From Shewanella phaeophyticola (lineage in GTDB: Bacteria > Pseudomonadota > Gammaproteobacteria > Enterobacterales > Shewanellaceae): a stretch of DNA of 64,000 nucleotides. Below are positions 1 through 8,771 of the stretch, piece by piece. The stretch spans positions 2,666,001 to 2,730,000 of the forward strand of contig NZ_JAODOQ010000001.1 of NCBI RefSeq assembly GCF_025398315.1. Direction: 5' to 3'. The notes beneath the pieces are model-generated. The model ran no database searches and was not told the origin of the DNA. It saw only the letters and a list, made by a program, of their open reading frames with translations. Made by a program: the position numbers and the translations under genes. Within the stretch, counting starts at the first letter, position 1; each line of letters begins with the position of its first letter.

Positions 1-860
1 TCCGTGTCGATTTTGCCTAAGCGTAAGTAATCGAGTTCGGCATATAATGGTGGCTCTGTGGCAATAAATTCCCAGTTTTCAAGTCCGGGCATGCGCATTT
101 GCATTTGTGTGTGCTTTTTATCTATCTCACACCAAATAAACTCAGGCGCAATTGATTTTGCCCAGGTTAACGGGGTGCGATTTTCTTCCCAAAAGCACAC
201 CTGTTCTGCAAGCATTTTGGTTAAGGCTAAATAGGATATTTCGCCGTCGATATAGATTTTTGAACCGTGATTATTTGACGACAATAACAAGCTAATGATT
301 TGTTTATCTTCAGGGTCAACCCACCAAGGTATACTATAACGAATATCAGTTAACGCCAGCTTACTGCCTTTGTTATATTGACCTTTCTTATTGAGTTTAC
401 TGCGTTTGAATTCGACAAAAATTCCATTGGGATCATTAGATAACACATAGATAACGCGATCTTTCTCTTCTTGTTCATCTTCAAATTCACTGACCGTTTT
501 TTGCTCGTCAAGTTGGCGTAACCACTGGTGAATGCGTTGTTCTTCTACGGGCTTTTTGTCCACCAGCGCCAGCATTGCGGCGGCAACATGTTTGCAATTG
601 GTACGCACAGGACAAGTACAATGCGAACGCATTACAATTTTGTGGTTCACATTAACGAGAGTGATTTCTTGACGGTAAGGCTCATCTGCAGAGCCTTCGA
701 CATATGCTTCGATATCATGATTATTACTGCTGGCAGTCACTTCAAGAACTCGACCCTGGATCAAGTAGTTTTGTGCTTTTTGAATTTGGGTAGCCGAAAA
801 CAGTTTAGCAATCATCTCTAATGAAAGCTTAATGGGAAGATTAAACAGTTTCGCCGACAT
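1..860 (-). CDS. SNF2-type helicase with N-terminal SWIM zinc finger (partial)
   Basis: The minus-strand frame is open from an ATG at 860 to the window edge, so only the first 286 residues or so are present. It begins MSAKLFNLPIKLSLEMIAKL. Around residues 77-91 it shows the SWIM zinc-ligand pattern CxC...CxH (HCTCPVRTNCKHVAAAML). SWIM domains at the N-terminus of bacterial proteins usually precede a SNF2/DEAD-like helicase core, and the missing C-terminal part should contain it. The helicase assignment is therefore inference from the SWIM architecture; what is visible supports only a SWIM-domain nucleic-acid-associated protein. No neighbour shares its strand closely. Confidence 0.6.
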   Translation of the reverse strand, partial: MSAKLFNLPIKLSLEMIAKLFSATQIQKAQNYLIQGRVLEVTASSNNHDIEAYVEGSADEPYRQEITLVNVNHKIVMRSHCTCPVRTNCKHVAAAMLALVDKKPVEEQRIHQWLRQLDEQKTVSEFEDEQEEKDRVIYVLSNDPNGIFVEFKRSKLNKKGQYNKGSKLALTDIRYSIPWWVDPEDKQIISLLLSSNNHGSKIYIDGEISYLALTKMLAEQVCFWEENRTPLTWAKSIAPEFIWCEIDKKHTQMQMRMPGLENWEFIATEPPLYAELDYLRLGKIDT

Positions 861-947
861 CAATATACCTAATAAAAAACCAGCAGATAAATTATCACTG
901 CTGATAAAAAGTTAACTTACCATTCTATGGAATAAAGCATGCAATAT

Positions 948-1231
948 CTAGGGTCTGTTGATCTTTCAAGGTTATTTTTGTAGCGAATTGTTAGTCTTTT
1001 ATACAAGGCAGAGACTTTGAGGTGTAGTTATTCTACATAAAAAGTCGATAACGCAGTAAAAATGGCGAACAAACGCTGCCCGAAGGGTTCGGCCAAAAAC
1101 GTTTTACTCTTTGTTGAATGATTCTTTGCAAATAAAGAGTTGCTTAGATGACTAGGCATCAATCCATTCGCCTCGATTAACACGTTTTTAACTCGAACAA
1201 AATTTGACCAGCAGAGTTCAACAGACCCTAG
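948..1231. repeat. MITE-like element, copy 1
   Basis: A 284-base segment is bounded by CTAG at each end, with inverted ends starting GGGTCTGTTGAWCT. Its interior matches the segment at 39502-39799 almost base for base, including the blocks around tctacataaaaagtcgataa and ctagaactaggcatc-like sequence near the right end. The right end here is slightly diverged (gagttcaacagaccc instead of gatcaacagaccc). No credible gene lies inside. The rest of the gap, 1232-1456, shows nothing I can name. Confidence 0.75.
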
Positions 1232-1456
1232 AGTTTGTCCAATATTTGCTTGTAAATCTTACTTAAAATACAGCGGTTCGTATGCTCTAGGCAATAAAGG
1301 CATGATCACTGACTGATTATTAACTTAGTACATGGCGGTTTACTGAAAGGTTAACTCTGAGCGTGAAAACAAAAAGCGCGACCTATTTAGATAAGACAAG
1401 ATGATGTCGATACATTGTTTGGTAAAAAGCCAATGGCTATTCATTTGCCTTGTGAG

Positions 1457-1789
1457 TTACCAGTATTCAAACAACAGATTAATTAATAACATGAGTAACC
1501 AAGGCGAACAGACCAGCCCTGCTTTTAAACGGCTTAGCTGTTGTCGATAATCGTGTAAAGTAGCATCGTTCAAATGAGAAATGTCACCCGTATTAAACGA
1601 TTCCATCAACATCACTTCGGTACCTTTTTGTGCTTGTCCCATTTTACTACCAACGCGCTGACATTCATCATACATCTTTGGATAACAGTCCTTGATATAA
1701 TGGCAAATATATTGAGTCACTATATTTAATCGATAAACAAAAAATCCCAGCGAAATCGCAGTTAATAGCAACCAACTCAGCAACACCAT
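1457..1789 (-). CDS. Small two-helix membrane protein, function unknown
   Basis: The reading frame extends upstream to 1822, but the ATG at 1789 is the better start because GAGAGGG lies six to seven bases before it. This gives 110 residues beginning MVLLSWLLLT. There is one hydrophobic segment near the N-terminus (about residues 2-20) and another near the C-terminus (CSPWLLMLLINLLF). Between them lies a polar loop with three Cys residues (CHYIKDCYPKMYDEC). I do not recognise the family. It may be a small inner-membrane protein; its neighbours give no hint. Confidence 0.5.
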   Translation of the reverse strand: MVLLSWLLLTAISLGFFVYRLNIVTQYICHYIKDCYPKMYDECQRVGSKMGQAQKGTEVMLMESFNTGDISHLNDATLHDYRQQLSRLKAGLVCSPWLLMLLINLLFEYW

Positions 1790-2120
1790 TCTTGACCCTC
1801 TCGCGGTACATAAAATACTCAAAAATAAAAACTAACGATATCAGATAACTAAAAAGACAATTCTGAGTAAATAACTTTTACTCTGGAGAAATAGGTAAAT
1901 CTCCACAATAGGACAAAAAAAGTAAAACCAAGTTCAATATAGGGTCTTAATGAGTAGGCTCACGGTTTAGTCATCAATATATGGATATGGCTGCATGTGC
2001 GCGAAACATCTATTATATGACGTTTAATCATAATTCATAAACGAATTATGCTTAATTAACGCTAACCAACAATAAATGGATTTATACCAGCGTTATTGAT
2101 GGTGTTTTGCTTCAATGGAT
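1790..2120. other. Intergenic region, nothing recognised
   Basis: About 330 AT-rich bases separate the small membrane protein from the antiporter gene. I see no convincing gene, RNA or repeat here. Confidence 0.4.
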
Positions 2121-4073
2121 TTAGCCTTGTAATAAATACTCTTCGGCTTTTTCAATGCTGCGCGGTTTACCCACTAACATCAAAATATCATTACGCCTTA
2201 AAATCCAATCCGTAGGTGGTGGATCCATTTCTTCACCACGTCGGCGTACGGCTCTTAACTCCACATCTAAGGTTTGCCACGGAATATCCGCCACCGTTTT
2301 ACCCACTGCACTGGCGCCATTGGCTAACGATACGGCGTGCAATAAGTCGAGGGTAAAATCGGTTTCGGTACCAGAGAAAAAACCGTGTAAATACTGGTAA
2401 TGGTTGCGCCGCTCTGACTCTAACCGTTTAATAATTCGCGCTAATGGTACACCACACTTAAACAACACTTGCGACACCAACATTAAGCTACCCTCTAAAG
2501 ACTCAGGGATCACTTGTGTCGCTCCTGCCTCTTTAAGCTCATGTAAATTAGCATCATCACGAGTGCGCACTAAAATTTTCACATCGGGTGCTAATTTGCG
2601 TGCAACTGCTAAACATTCTTCTGATTGCCTTGGCTCGCAAAACGTCACCACCACAAGGCTAGCCTGGCGAATCCCCATTTTTTTCAATAATGCCATTCGA
2701 CAAGCATCACCAAAGTATATGTTTTCGCCTGCCGCTCTAGCTTCTGTCACCCGCGTTGGGTCAAGATCCATCACCATATAAGGCACGGCTTCAGTTTTTA
2801 AAAATCGGGCAATGGTTTGACCCACTCGGCCATAGCCTAAAATCAACACTAAATCATTATCATCACTCACAGGTAAACGGATTTCTACTGGTTCATCCAG
2901 TGGTTTTTTACTTCCTCCTGTAAGCTTTTTGGCAACATCAATACTGTGACGAATAAGCCACGGCGCTATCGACATAGAAATGACTGCCACAGCAACCAGT
3001 ACGGTACTGACTTCATTTTCAAGCAATTGGTAATTCACCGCCAATGCCAATAATACAAAACTGAATTCACCCACCTGACTCAAGCAAATTGCCGTGCTTA
3101 AGGCTATTTTTGCTTTTTCACCCACCAACTTCAATAAGCCAAACACAATCGTAATTTTGGTTAATACCACACTGATTAAAATAAGCAGCACTTGCCACCA
3201 ATATTGCATCACTAAATTAAAGTCGAGCAACATGCCTATCGAGATAAAAAACAGTCCCATCAACAAATCGCGAAACGGCCTAATATCAGCTTCTAACTGC
3301 CTACGGTATTGACTCTCACCTAACAACATACCAGCAATAAATGCGCCTAACGCCATGGATAACCCCAGCCACTGGGTAAATGCGCCAGTGACTAATGCCA
3401 CCACTAAGGTAGAAAGTACAAACAGCTCATTTGAGCGTGAACGCGCAACTTCATCAAAAATTCGCGGCAATATCCATTTACCAAACGACATTAAGCCTAA
3501 AAAAGCCAAAATACCGGATAACAGACCCCAGGCGATGCCGTTAAAGCTCATTTGGGTGCCATCATTGGCCAATAACGGCATTAAAATTAACAAGGGTACT
3601 ACGGCTAAATCTTGGAATAACAACACACTGACCGATAATTCACCGTGGCGTCTGCGTAACCAGTTTTGTTCATTAAGGAGTTTAAGCACAATGGCTGTTG
3701 ACGATAATGCTATCGCCGAACCAATCACCACCGCAGCCACCAGGTTTTGACCGACTAACATGGCAATGCCGCCAGCAACTAATGCAGTTACAATCATTTG
3801 TGCACTGCCCAAACCAAACACGGTACGGCGCATCGCCCATAAACGTGGCACCGAGAACTCAAGCCCGAGTGTGAACATCAGTAATACCACGCCAAGTTCT
3901 GCAACCGACTGCATTTGTAACTGGGTAAACCAATGAAAACCACTTGGACCGCTCACCACGCCGGTTAACAAATAAGCCAAAATAGCCGGCAAACCAAGGC
4001 GGCGCAACAATGCAATCGCCACAATCGCAATCACAAGCATTGAAAGAATATGAATAAAAATGCTGTGTTCCAT
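2121..4073 (-). CDS. Monovalent cation:proton antiporter, CPA2 family, with TrkA-type domain
   Basis: This 650-residue protein has the architecture of KefB/KefC. Roughly the first 385 residues form a hydrophobic Na+/H+ exchanger domain with about a dozen membrane segments. From about residue 405 there is a cytoplasmic nucleotide-binding TrkA-N domain with the Rossmann motif LGYGRVGQ, and a TrkA-C-like domain ends the protein. The family exchanges K+ or Na+ for protons across the inner membrane, and the Rossmann domain senses NAD(H) or glutathione adducts. The ATG at 4073 has GGAG about ten bases upstream. No KefF/KefG-type ancillary gene is adjacent, so glutathione gating is uncertain and I do not assign kefB or kefC. 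Confidence 0.88.
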   Translation of the reverse strand: MEHSIFIHILSMLVIAIVAIALLRRLGLPAILAYLLTGVVSGPSGFHWFTQLQMQSVAELGVVLLMFTLGLEFSVPRLWAMRRTVFGLGSAQMIVTALVAGGIAMLVGQNLVAAVVIGSAIALSSTAIVLKLLNEQNWLRRRHGELSVSVLLFQDLAVVPLLILMPLLANDGTQMSFNGIAWGLLSGILAFLGLMSFGKWILPRIFDEVARSRSNELFVLSTLVVALVTGAFTQWLGLSMALGAFIAGMLLGESQYRRQLEADIRPFRDLLMGLFFISIGMLLDFNLVMQYWWQVLLILISVVLTKITIVFGLLKLVGEKAKIALSTAICLSQVGEFSFVLLALAVNYQLLENEVSTVLVAVAVISMSIAPWLIRHSIDVAKKLTGGSKKPLDEPVEIRLPVSDDNDLVLILGYGRVGQTIARFLKTEAVPYMVMDLDPTRVTEARAAGENIYFGDACRMALLKKMGIRQASLVVVTFCEPRQSEECLAVARKLAPDVKILVRTRDDANLHELKEAGATQVIPESLEGSLMLVSQVLFKCGVPLARIIKRLESERRNHYQYLHGFFSGTETDFTLDLLHAVSLANGASAVGKTVADIPWQTLDVELRAVRRRGEEMDPPPTDWILRRNDILMLVGKPRSIEKAEEYLLQG

Positions 4074-4234
4074 TACGGTATAGGCTCCTTGTCAAAAAAA
4101 TGTCGATAGGGAATTTACGAATATCTAATCTCTACAGTAAATCATCAAACAACTAATAACTATAGAATTTTTTTCATAGGCACGAATATTGCTACAAACA
4201 AAGTAATTAGTTGTTACGTACTGGAGTAAAAACA

Positions 4235-5116
4235 ATGGATTTCGCATCTACATCAGAGCTGTATCCTGAAGACTACTGGTACCGTTCAGACGCTTACTTG
4301 AACATGGACTTAGAACTCGATCTTGTTCAAGTGATTCAACAACTACATGGAAGTTTAGATCCTAGGACAGTTTTTGCCTGTTTCGGCAAAATACTAGGAC
4401 AACATTTGCCGGTTAAAGGATTGCAGTTGACCCTAGAAAAACAAAAGTTTGCCTGGGGACGTCATTACGGTATTGAACTGCAACGCACTATTGTAGATAA
4501 ACAAGACCAATTTAACATGACTTACCAATTAGCCATGCCGCTAAGCAAAACGCAAACGACAACGTTAAACCGGTTAGAAGCGATATTGATCCAACCGCTA
4601 AGTAATGCGATCAAGTATCAAAACATGTCTAAGCAAGCCATGTTTGATTCACTGACGGGACTGGGTAATCGTTATTATTATACCCAAGCGATCAGTACAG
4701 CATTGGCACGTGCTAACCGTCACCAAGGTAAAGTGTCTTTAGTGGTAATCGATCTAGACAAGTTTAAACAACTTAATGATATCTATGGTCACAAAGCAGG
4801 TGATTATGTATTAGTTGAATTTGCCGAACTCATTAACGAAGCGATTCGTAATACCGACCAAGCATTTAGAATTGGCGGTGATGAGTTTGTTATTATTGCT
4901 CAAGGTGATGCTAAAGCTGCTGAAATTGTTTGCCAACGTATTATTGACATGATGCCAAAACATGCTCAATTAACCGAATACGATATACAATGCAGTTTGG
5001 GTATTGCAGAGGCGATACCAGAACAACATGCAGACAACTTGTATGATCGTGCCGATAAAGCCATGTATGCAGCCAAAGCTGCTGGGCGCAATTGTTATCG
5101 CATCTGCAATAAGTAA
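4235..5116 (+). CDS. Diguanylate cyclase (GGDEF domain)
   Basis: An upstream TTG at 4211 is in frame, but ATG 4235 follows GGAG at a nine-base spacing and is the likely start, giving 293 residues. The N-terminal 140 residues are an unidentified, soluble, sensor-like region. The C-terminal half is a GGDEF domain beginning DSLTGLGNRYYY. The active-site motif GGDEF is intact at residues 214-218, and an RxxD inhibitory site (RNTD, 205-208) lies exactly five residues before it, so the enzyme should make cyclic di-GMP from two GTP and be product-inhibited. There is no membrane segment, so it should act in the cytoplasm. The GGDEF/I-site reading is certain; the input signal is unknown. Confidence 0.92.
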   Translation: MDFASTSELYPEDYWYRSDAYLNMDLELDLVQVIQQLHGSLDPRTVFACFGKILGQHLPVKGLQLTLEKQKFAWGRHYGIELQRTIVDKQDQFNMTYQLAMPLSKTQTTTLNRLEAILIQPLSNAIKYQNMSKQAMFDSLTGLGNRYYYTQAISTALARANRHQGKVSLVVIDLDKFKQLNDIYGHKAGDYVLVEFAELINEAIRNTDQAFRIGGDEFVIIAQGDAKAAEIVCQRIIDMMPKHAQLTEYDIQCSLGIAEAIPEQHADNLYDRADKAMYAAKAAGRNCYRICNK

Positions 5117-5355
5117 CCTAAGTCGATTGGCCTTAAACGCAATGGTTGATTTGAATAGAAAACAATAAATACAAATCAAGTCAGCCTGTACATTTTTAGT
5201 CTTTGGTTGGTCAAACAGCTCAAATTAGCCCTAGCTTCATTTGGAATTAGGACTTTTTTTAAGACTGTAACTAATTTTCACCAAGAGTGTATAATTATTT
5301 AATTTACATTAAAATCATAACGTTACACCTAACAACAATGCCAACAAACATAAAT

Positions 5356-5763
5356 TCAATTACATTGAATGCCAATTTCATTACACCATTCTAATGCCGC
5401 ATTTCTTAACGCAGCTTGTTCAAAAGCGTACCAATTGTCTAATTGATTAAGCGATGCGAGCAGGCTCTTAAACTTTGAAAATGCTCCACTGCGATTGAAT
5501 ATCCCATAAACTAAGTCTAATTTTTCAGGACAATGTTCTGCAATAAATGCTATGGCGAGGGGTTTACCTAAATTGAAGTCTGCTTTGCTGGGTATACAAA
5601 CAAATTTTGCATTTTCATACAAATCATTAGGCACAGGCGTATCGACTGGGTCATCGACATAGTGGATTTCACCTGTTTGTATGTTGATATATGCCTCGCT
5701 ATCAAACGAGCCTGAAGCGCTAAATTCAATCGCCATTTCAATATCTTCTATCTTAACCTGCAT
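5356..5763 (-). CDS. UPF0158 family protein
   Basis: The open frame reaches 5841, but ATG 5763 is preceded by AAAGGATTGAT, a good ribosome-binding site, giving 135 residues beginning MQVKIEDIEMAIEF. The sequence resembles the UPF0158 family: an N-terminal region with a Y-rich TGEIHYVDD segment and a C-terminal helical part ending in LEWCNEIGI. The family's function is unknown. It stands alone, with no operon partner. The family call is from recognition of the overall sequence, not a search. Confidence 0.65.
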   Translation of the reverse strand: MQVKIEDIEMAIEFSASGSFDSEAYINIQTGEIHYVDDPVDTPVPNDLYENAKFVCIPSKADFNLGKPLAIAFIAEHCPEKLDLVYGIFNRSGAFSKFKSLLASLNQLDNWYAFEQAALRNAALEWCNEIGIQCN

Positions 5764-6210
5764 ATCAATCCTTTGGCTGATAACACGCCGTAAATTAGGG
5801 CTAATAATAAATTCATATAATAATCTTAAACGCTTGGCCAAATAATGAATACAATAAATTTATCCCGTAAATAACAGTCTGGTGTGGGGGAACGGCCACG
5901 ACGCTGGTGGCAGTTGGTCACATTTTAAACACCCATTGCTACATAAATGAATTAACTAATTTACTTTTAGAGGCTCTAATTCAACTCTGAATTTGAGGAC
6001 GTTGAAAAATAGCGTGATCCCAGACATGGATGTCTGGCTAGCTTTAATTTAACTGAAAAAGCTGTCAAGCAAAAGCCAACTGTTTTTTGTCCGTTTAAGT
6101 GCCTTGTTGAACGAAGCCGCTCTGCGGCAGAAAAGATAAAGCCCATCTTTCTCACCATCATAAATACTTACTAGACCCTGCCTACCTTGGCATTATCTAG
6201 GAGTATCACC
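5764..6210. other. Gap before the recombinase gene, left part of the IS91-type unit
   Basis: About 450 bases hold no gene I can support; a minus-strand frame at 5976-6161 has no recognisable content. The left end (terIS) of the IS91-type element should lie somewhere in this stretch, but I cannot place it from one copy. The ribosome-binding site of the recombinase, AGGAG at about 6199-6203, is the only clear signal. Confidence 0.35.
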
Positions 6211-7101
6211 ATGGAAACTCATGAACAACAACGCTTTGATTTTCTTTATGAACAACATCTTACCAATTTAACTCTGCAAGGCAAGCGCCCTGCTACCATC
6301 GATGCGTACGGTCGCGCAGTTAGGCGCATTAGTGCTTATTTTGACTGTTGCCCTGATAACCTTTCAACCGATGATTTGAAGCGTTATTTTGCTGATTTAA
6401 TTGCCTCTCACTCCTGGAGTACCGTAAAACTCGACCGTAATGGATTACAGTTTTTCTACCGGTATGTCCTTAATCAATCTTGGGAGTGGCTCAACATTGT
6501 TAAGCCGCCGCAGGTCAAACGCCTACCGGATATTCTAACCCCTGCCGAAGTCTCAATCGTCATTAGCCTCACCCATAAGCTGCGATATCAAGTGTGCTTT
6601 TTAACCTTATACAGTATGGGGTTGCGCCTCGGTGAAGCAATTTCATTGCAGGTTGGCGATATCGATTCAGCGTTGATGCAGGTGCATATTCGTGACGCCA
6701 AAGGCGGCAAGGATAGGTTAGTACCTTTACCGCAACGCACATTGTTAGCGCTGCGGTATTACTGGCAAACCCATCGCCATCCTCGGCATGTATTTCCCGG
6801 TAAAGACGGTAAACCAGACTCGCTGATGGACCGCGGTGGTATTCAAAAGGCCATGAAAAAAGTGATTTCTGAGTGCAACATTCACAAATCTATCAGTCCA
6901 CATAATTTACGTCACAGCTATGCGACTCATTTGCTAGAGCAAGGGTTAGATTTACGCTCAGTACAGCACTTGCTCGGTCACAACAGCCTAAACACCACAG
7001 CAAGGTATACACGTCTCACTCAAATTACCCGTAAGAACACGGCCTTGTCGGTTAACCAGCTCACTAATAATTTGGTGTTGAAGTGGGAGTGTGACATATG
7101 A
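6211..7101 (+). CDS. Tyrosine recombinase of an IS91-type element
   Basis: A 296-residue XerC/D-like site-specific recombinase. ATG 6211 follows AGGAG at seven bases and is preferred to the TTG at 6187. The N-terminal SAM-like core-binding domain covers about residues 5-95; the catalytic domain follows. Catalytic residues visible are R139 (GLRLGEA), H231 and R234 (HNLRHSYATH), H257 (LLGHNSL) and Y266 (ARYTRL). The additional helix that marks integron integrases is absent, so this is not IntI despite the attC-like sites nearby. Its stop overlaps the transposase start by four bases (ATGA), indicating translational coupling. In such elements the recombinase is thought to help resolve or mobilise the circular intermediate, which is inference. 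Confidence 0.88.
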   Translation: METHEQQRFDFLYEQHLTNLTLQGKRPATIDAYGRAVRRISAYFDCCPDNLSTDDLKRYFADLIASHSWSTVKLDRNGLQFFYRYVLNQSWEWLNIVKPPQVKRLPDILTPAEVSIVISLTHKLRYQVCFLTLYSMGLRLGEAISLQVGDIDSALMQVHIRDAKGGKDRLVPLPQRTLLALRYYWQTHRHPRHVFPGKDGKPDSLMDRGGIQKAMKKVISECNIHKSISPHNLRHSYATHLLEQGLDLRSVQHLLGHNSLNTTARYTRLTQITRKNTALSVNQLTNNLVLKWECDI

Positions 7102-8165
7102 AGTTTATCGATATTTTACGTGACCATCTTGATGTGTTTAATCAAGCTTATAATGGCCAAATAACAACATCAATGCGCCATGCCATTAATGCCATGCTGA
7201 GCTGTCGCGCTCACACCCAAAGAGCTAGCCACTGGGCTTGTCAGGGGTGCACTCATACAGCAGATTTCCCGCTGTCATGTGGTCATCGCAGTTGTCCTCA
7301 ATGTCAGTACAACACCACGGCAGATTGGTTAGCGAAGCAACAGGCTAAACTGTTACCTGTCGATTACTTTATGGTGACATTTACTTTGCCATATGAACTG
7401 CGTGTGGTGGCTAAATATCAACCGGAAGCACTCTATCCAGCCATGTTTTCAGTGGCTGCCAGTGTGCTCAAAGACTTTGCGCTTAACTCTCCAAAACTGG
7501 CCGGTGATATTGGTTTCACTGGCGTGCTGCATACTCACAGCCGGCGGCGAGATTTACATCCGCATATTCACTTTATTATTCCAGCGGGCAGTTTCAACAA
7601 AACCCAACAACACTGGAAAAAGAATAAGGGCAAATACCTGTTCAACGCTTTCAATTTAGCTAAAGTGTGGCGCGCACGTTTGCTGGAACAGTTGGCAAAA
7701 CTGAAACTCAAACTGCCAACCTCACTGCCGAAAAAATGGGTGGTTGACTGCCAGCATGTGGGTAAAGGGTTGCCTGCACTGCAATATCTATCACGCTATC
7801 TTTATCGTGGTGTACTGCCTGACAAAAACATCAAAAGTGAAGCCGATGGGCTTGTCAGTTTTAAGTATAAAGACAGTCAAACTCAGTCTACAAAAGTACG
7901 AACCTTACCCGCCACAGAATTTCTCTGGTTGATGCTCCAGCATGTGTTGCCTAAAGGGTTACGACGAGTGAGAGACTATGGATTACTCAGAGGCAATGCC
8001 AAAAAACTCAGGCTACAAATACAACTGATGCTGGCGGTTGCTGGGGCTGTATTTCCAATCATTCCCGAGATAAAGCGCAGATTAGCAACGCGCCGTTGCC
8101 CCTGTTGTCTGCAACCAATGCGCTTTATGGGCATAGTGAAACGACCGACAAACTTAATACCCTGA
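7098..8165 (+). CDS. IS91-family transposase (HUH, Y2 type)
   Basis: 355 residues. A Cys-rich zinc-binding N-terminus (CQGC, CGHRSCPQC, about residues 48-75) is followed by the HUH metal-binding motif HPHIH at residues 154-158 and a tyrosine cluster QYLSRYLYRG with Tyr at about 230, 234 and 236, where the nicking tyrosines belong. A second Cys pair (CPCC) lies near the C-terminus. The family transposes by rolling-circle replication from an origin end downstream of this gene, without target duplication. All expected motifs are present and the frame is open, so the element may be active. It overlaps the recombinase by four bases. Confidence 0.93.
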   Translation: MKFIDILRDHLDVFNQAYNGQITTSMRHAINAMLSCRAHTQRASHWACQGCTHTADFPLSCGHRSCPQCQYNTTADWLAKQQAKLLPVDYFMVTFTLPYELRVVAKYQPEALYPAMFSVAASVLKDFALNSPKLAGDIGFTGVLHTHSRRRDLHPHIHFIIPAGSFNKTQQHWKKNKGKYLFNAFNLAKVWRARLLEQLAKLKLKLPTSLPKKWVVDCQHVGKGLPALQYLSRYLYRGVLPDKNIKSEADGLVSFKYKDSQTQSTKVRTLPATEFLWLMLQHVLPKGLRRVRDYGLLRGNAKKLRLQIQLMLAVAGAVFPIIPEIKRRLATRRCPCCLQPMRFMGIVKRPTNLIP

Positions 8166-8381
8166 ACTTATGTTGAAAATGATAATAAGGATAATGGCTT
8201 AACTGAATACCGTGGAGGGTTAATTTAAGATACTGAAATATAGCGAGTTAACTAATTAGCAAGGAGGCTAAGGGAACTGGCTGTCTACTGAAAAGTAGCT
8301 AGCTAACAATCACATCAAACAGCGCGTTTTCTCGAGCTGTTAATTACATAATAAAGAGTCACATCTCACGTATTCGGGCTT

Positions 8382-8437
8382 GTTCAACACTTGGGATAAG
8401 GACGCGGCTTCGCGCGGCCTATCCTTATTTGTTATAT
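8382..8437 (+). other. attC-like integron recombination site 1
   Basis: The segment has the layout of a short attC site. R'' is GTTCAAC (8382-8388, a perfect RYYYAAC). A five-base spacer leads to L'' GGATAAGG (8394-8401), then a GC-rich centre with CGCG inverted repeats. L' is CCTATCC (8418-8424), followed by a six-base spacer and R' GTTATAT (8431-8437). L'' carries one extra A relative to L', the unpaired base that sets strand choice in attC folding. R' departs from GTTRRRY at one position, as in many chromosomal attC sites. No search was made. Confidence 0.6.
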
Positions 8438-8765
8438 GCAGCGGTGGTTGTAGCCTAACACTGCATGAATTTAAGTCGCCCGTAATATAAAAACCTGACC
8501 GTGAACTTTTACGCTACTCACTACTGCCAGAACAAAATTAATAGCGTTGCCACCTTTGAAAAAGGAATAAATGGCAATGCTTATTAGTGCAAACACCAAA
8601 CCTTGTTTAGCGTAAAACAATGGTTAAAATCTCTTGCTCTAAAACATAATTACTAAGAGCATATAACGTCGTATTGAGGTGCAAGCTTGTCCCGAAGGGT
8701 TGGCGCTTCACTTGCATTTTTCTTGCAAGAGGAGTGACAAAAAGGTTGTCACTTCCAATACTTTG
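8432..8765 (+). mobile_element. Probable integron gene cassette between two attC-like sites
   Basis: The stretch runs from the crossover point in R' of attC 1 to that in R' of attC 2, the definition of a cassette. It is 334 bases and has no sense-strand gene. A 49-codon hydrophobic frame runs on the opposite strand. Confidence 0.5.
8471..8620 (-). CDS. Possible small membrane protein encoded antisense in the cassette
   Basis: A minus-strand frame of 49 codons can start at a TTG (8618-8620) preceded at about nine bases by AAGAGA. The middle is strongly hydrophobic (LVFALISIAIYSFF, then NFVLAVVSSV), giving one or two membrane segments, and it ends HGQVFILRAT. Reverse-oriented genes occur in integron cassettes. 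The non-ATG start and short length leave it doubtful, and I do not recognise the family. Confidence 0.3.
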   Translation of the reverse strand: MFYAKQGLVFALISIAIYSFFKGGNAINFVLAVVSSVKVHGQVFILRAT

Positions 8766-8771
8766 TTATGT
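8661..8771 (+). other. attC-like integron recombination site 2 (long form)
   Basis: The left arm starts R'' ATATAAC (8661-8667) then GTC, GTATTG, AGGTG. The right arm, read in reverse complement, is ACATAAC, AAA, GTATTG, GAAGTG, so the arms pair over R and L boxes. R' is GTTATGT (8765-8771). The centre contains inner inverted repeats (CTTGCA/TGCAAG, TGTCAC/GTGACA). At about 111 bases it resembles the long repeats of Vibrio-type chromosomal integrons. Confidence 0.6.

Larger units (their letters stand above)
6187..8381 (+). mobile_element. IS91-type element with tyrosine recombinase plus HUH transposase (left end undefined)
   Basis: Two overlapping genes, a tyrosine recombinase and a Y2/HUH transposase, form one unit. 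Downstream of the transposase there are small inverted repeats at 8285-8298 (CTACT/AGTAG) and 8318-8341 (AACAGC/GCTGTT), as expected for the origin end of a rolling-circle element. The sequence then runs into CTTGTTC at 8379-8385, which contains the reverse complements of the CAAG/GAAC tetranucleotides used as IS91 targets. I therefore place the right end just before GTTC at 8382. The left end is only nominal: the true terminus may be anywhere between about 5850 and 6190. Confidence 0.6.

Noticed and set aside
528..821. 97-residue plus-strand frame
   Set aside because: It is the reverse of the SWIM-domain gene, whose zinc-ligand motif is convincing.
6211..7101. Integron integrase IntI
   Set aside because: The protein has R139, H231, R234, H257 and Y266 but no extra helix typical of IntI, and it is fused in an operon with an IS91-type transposase.
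8661..8771. CRISPR or rho-independent terminator
   Set aside because: The long palindromic segment has no repeats and its arms match attC R and L boxes, so attC fits better.
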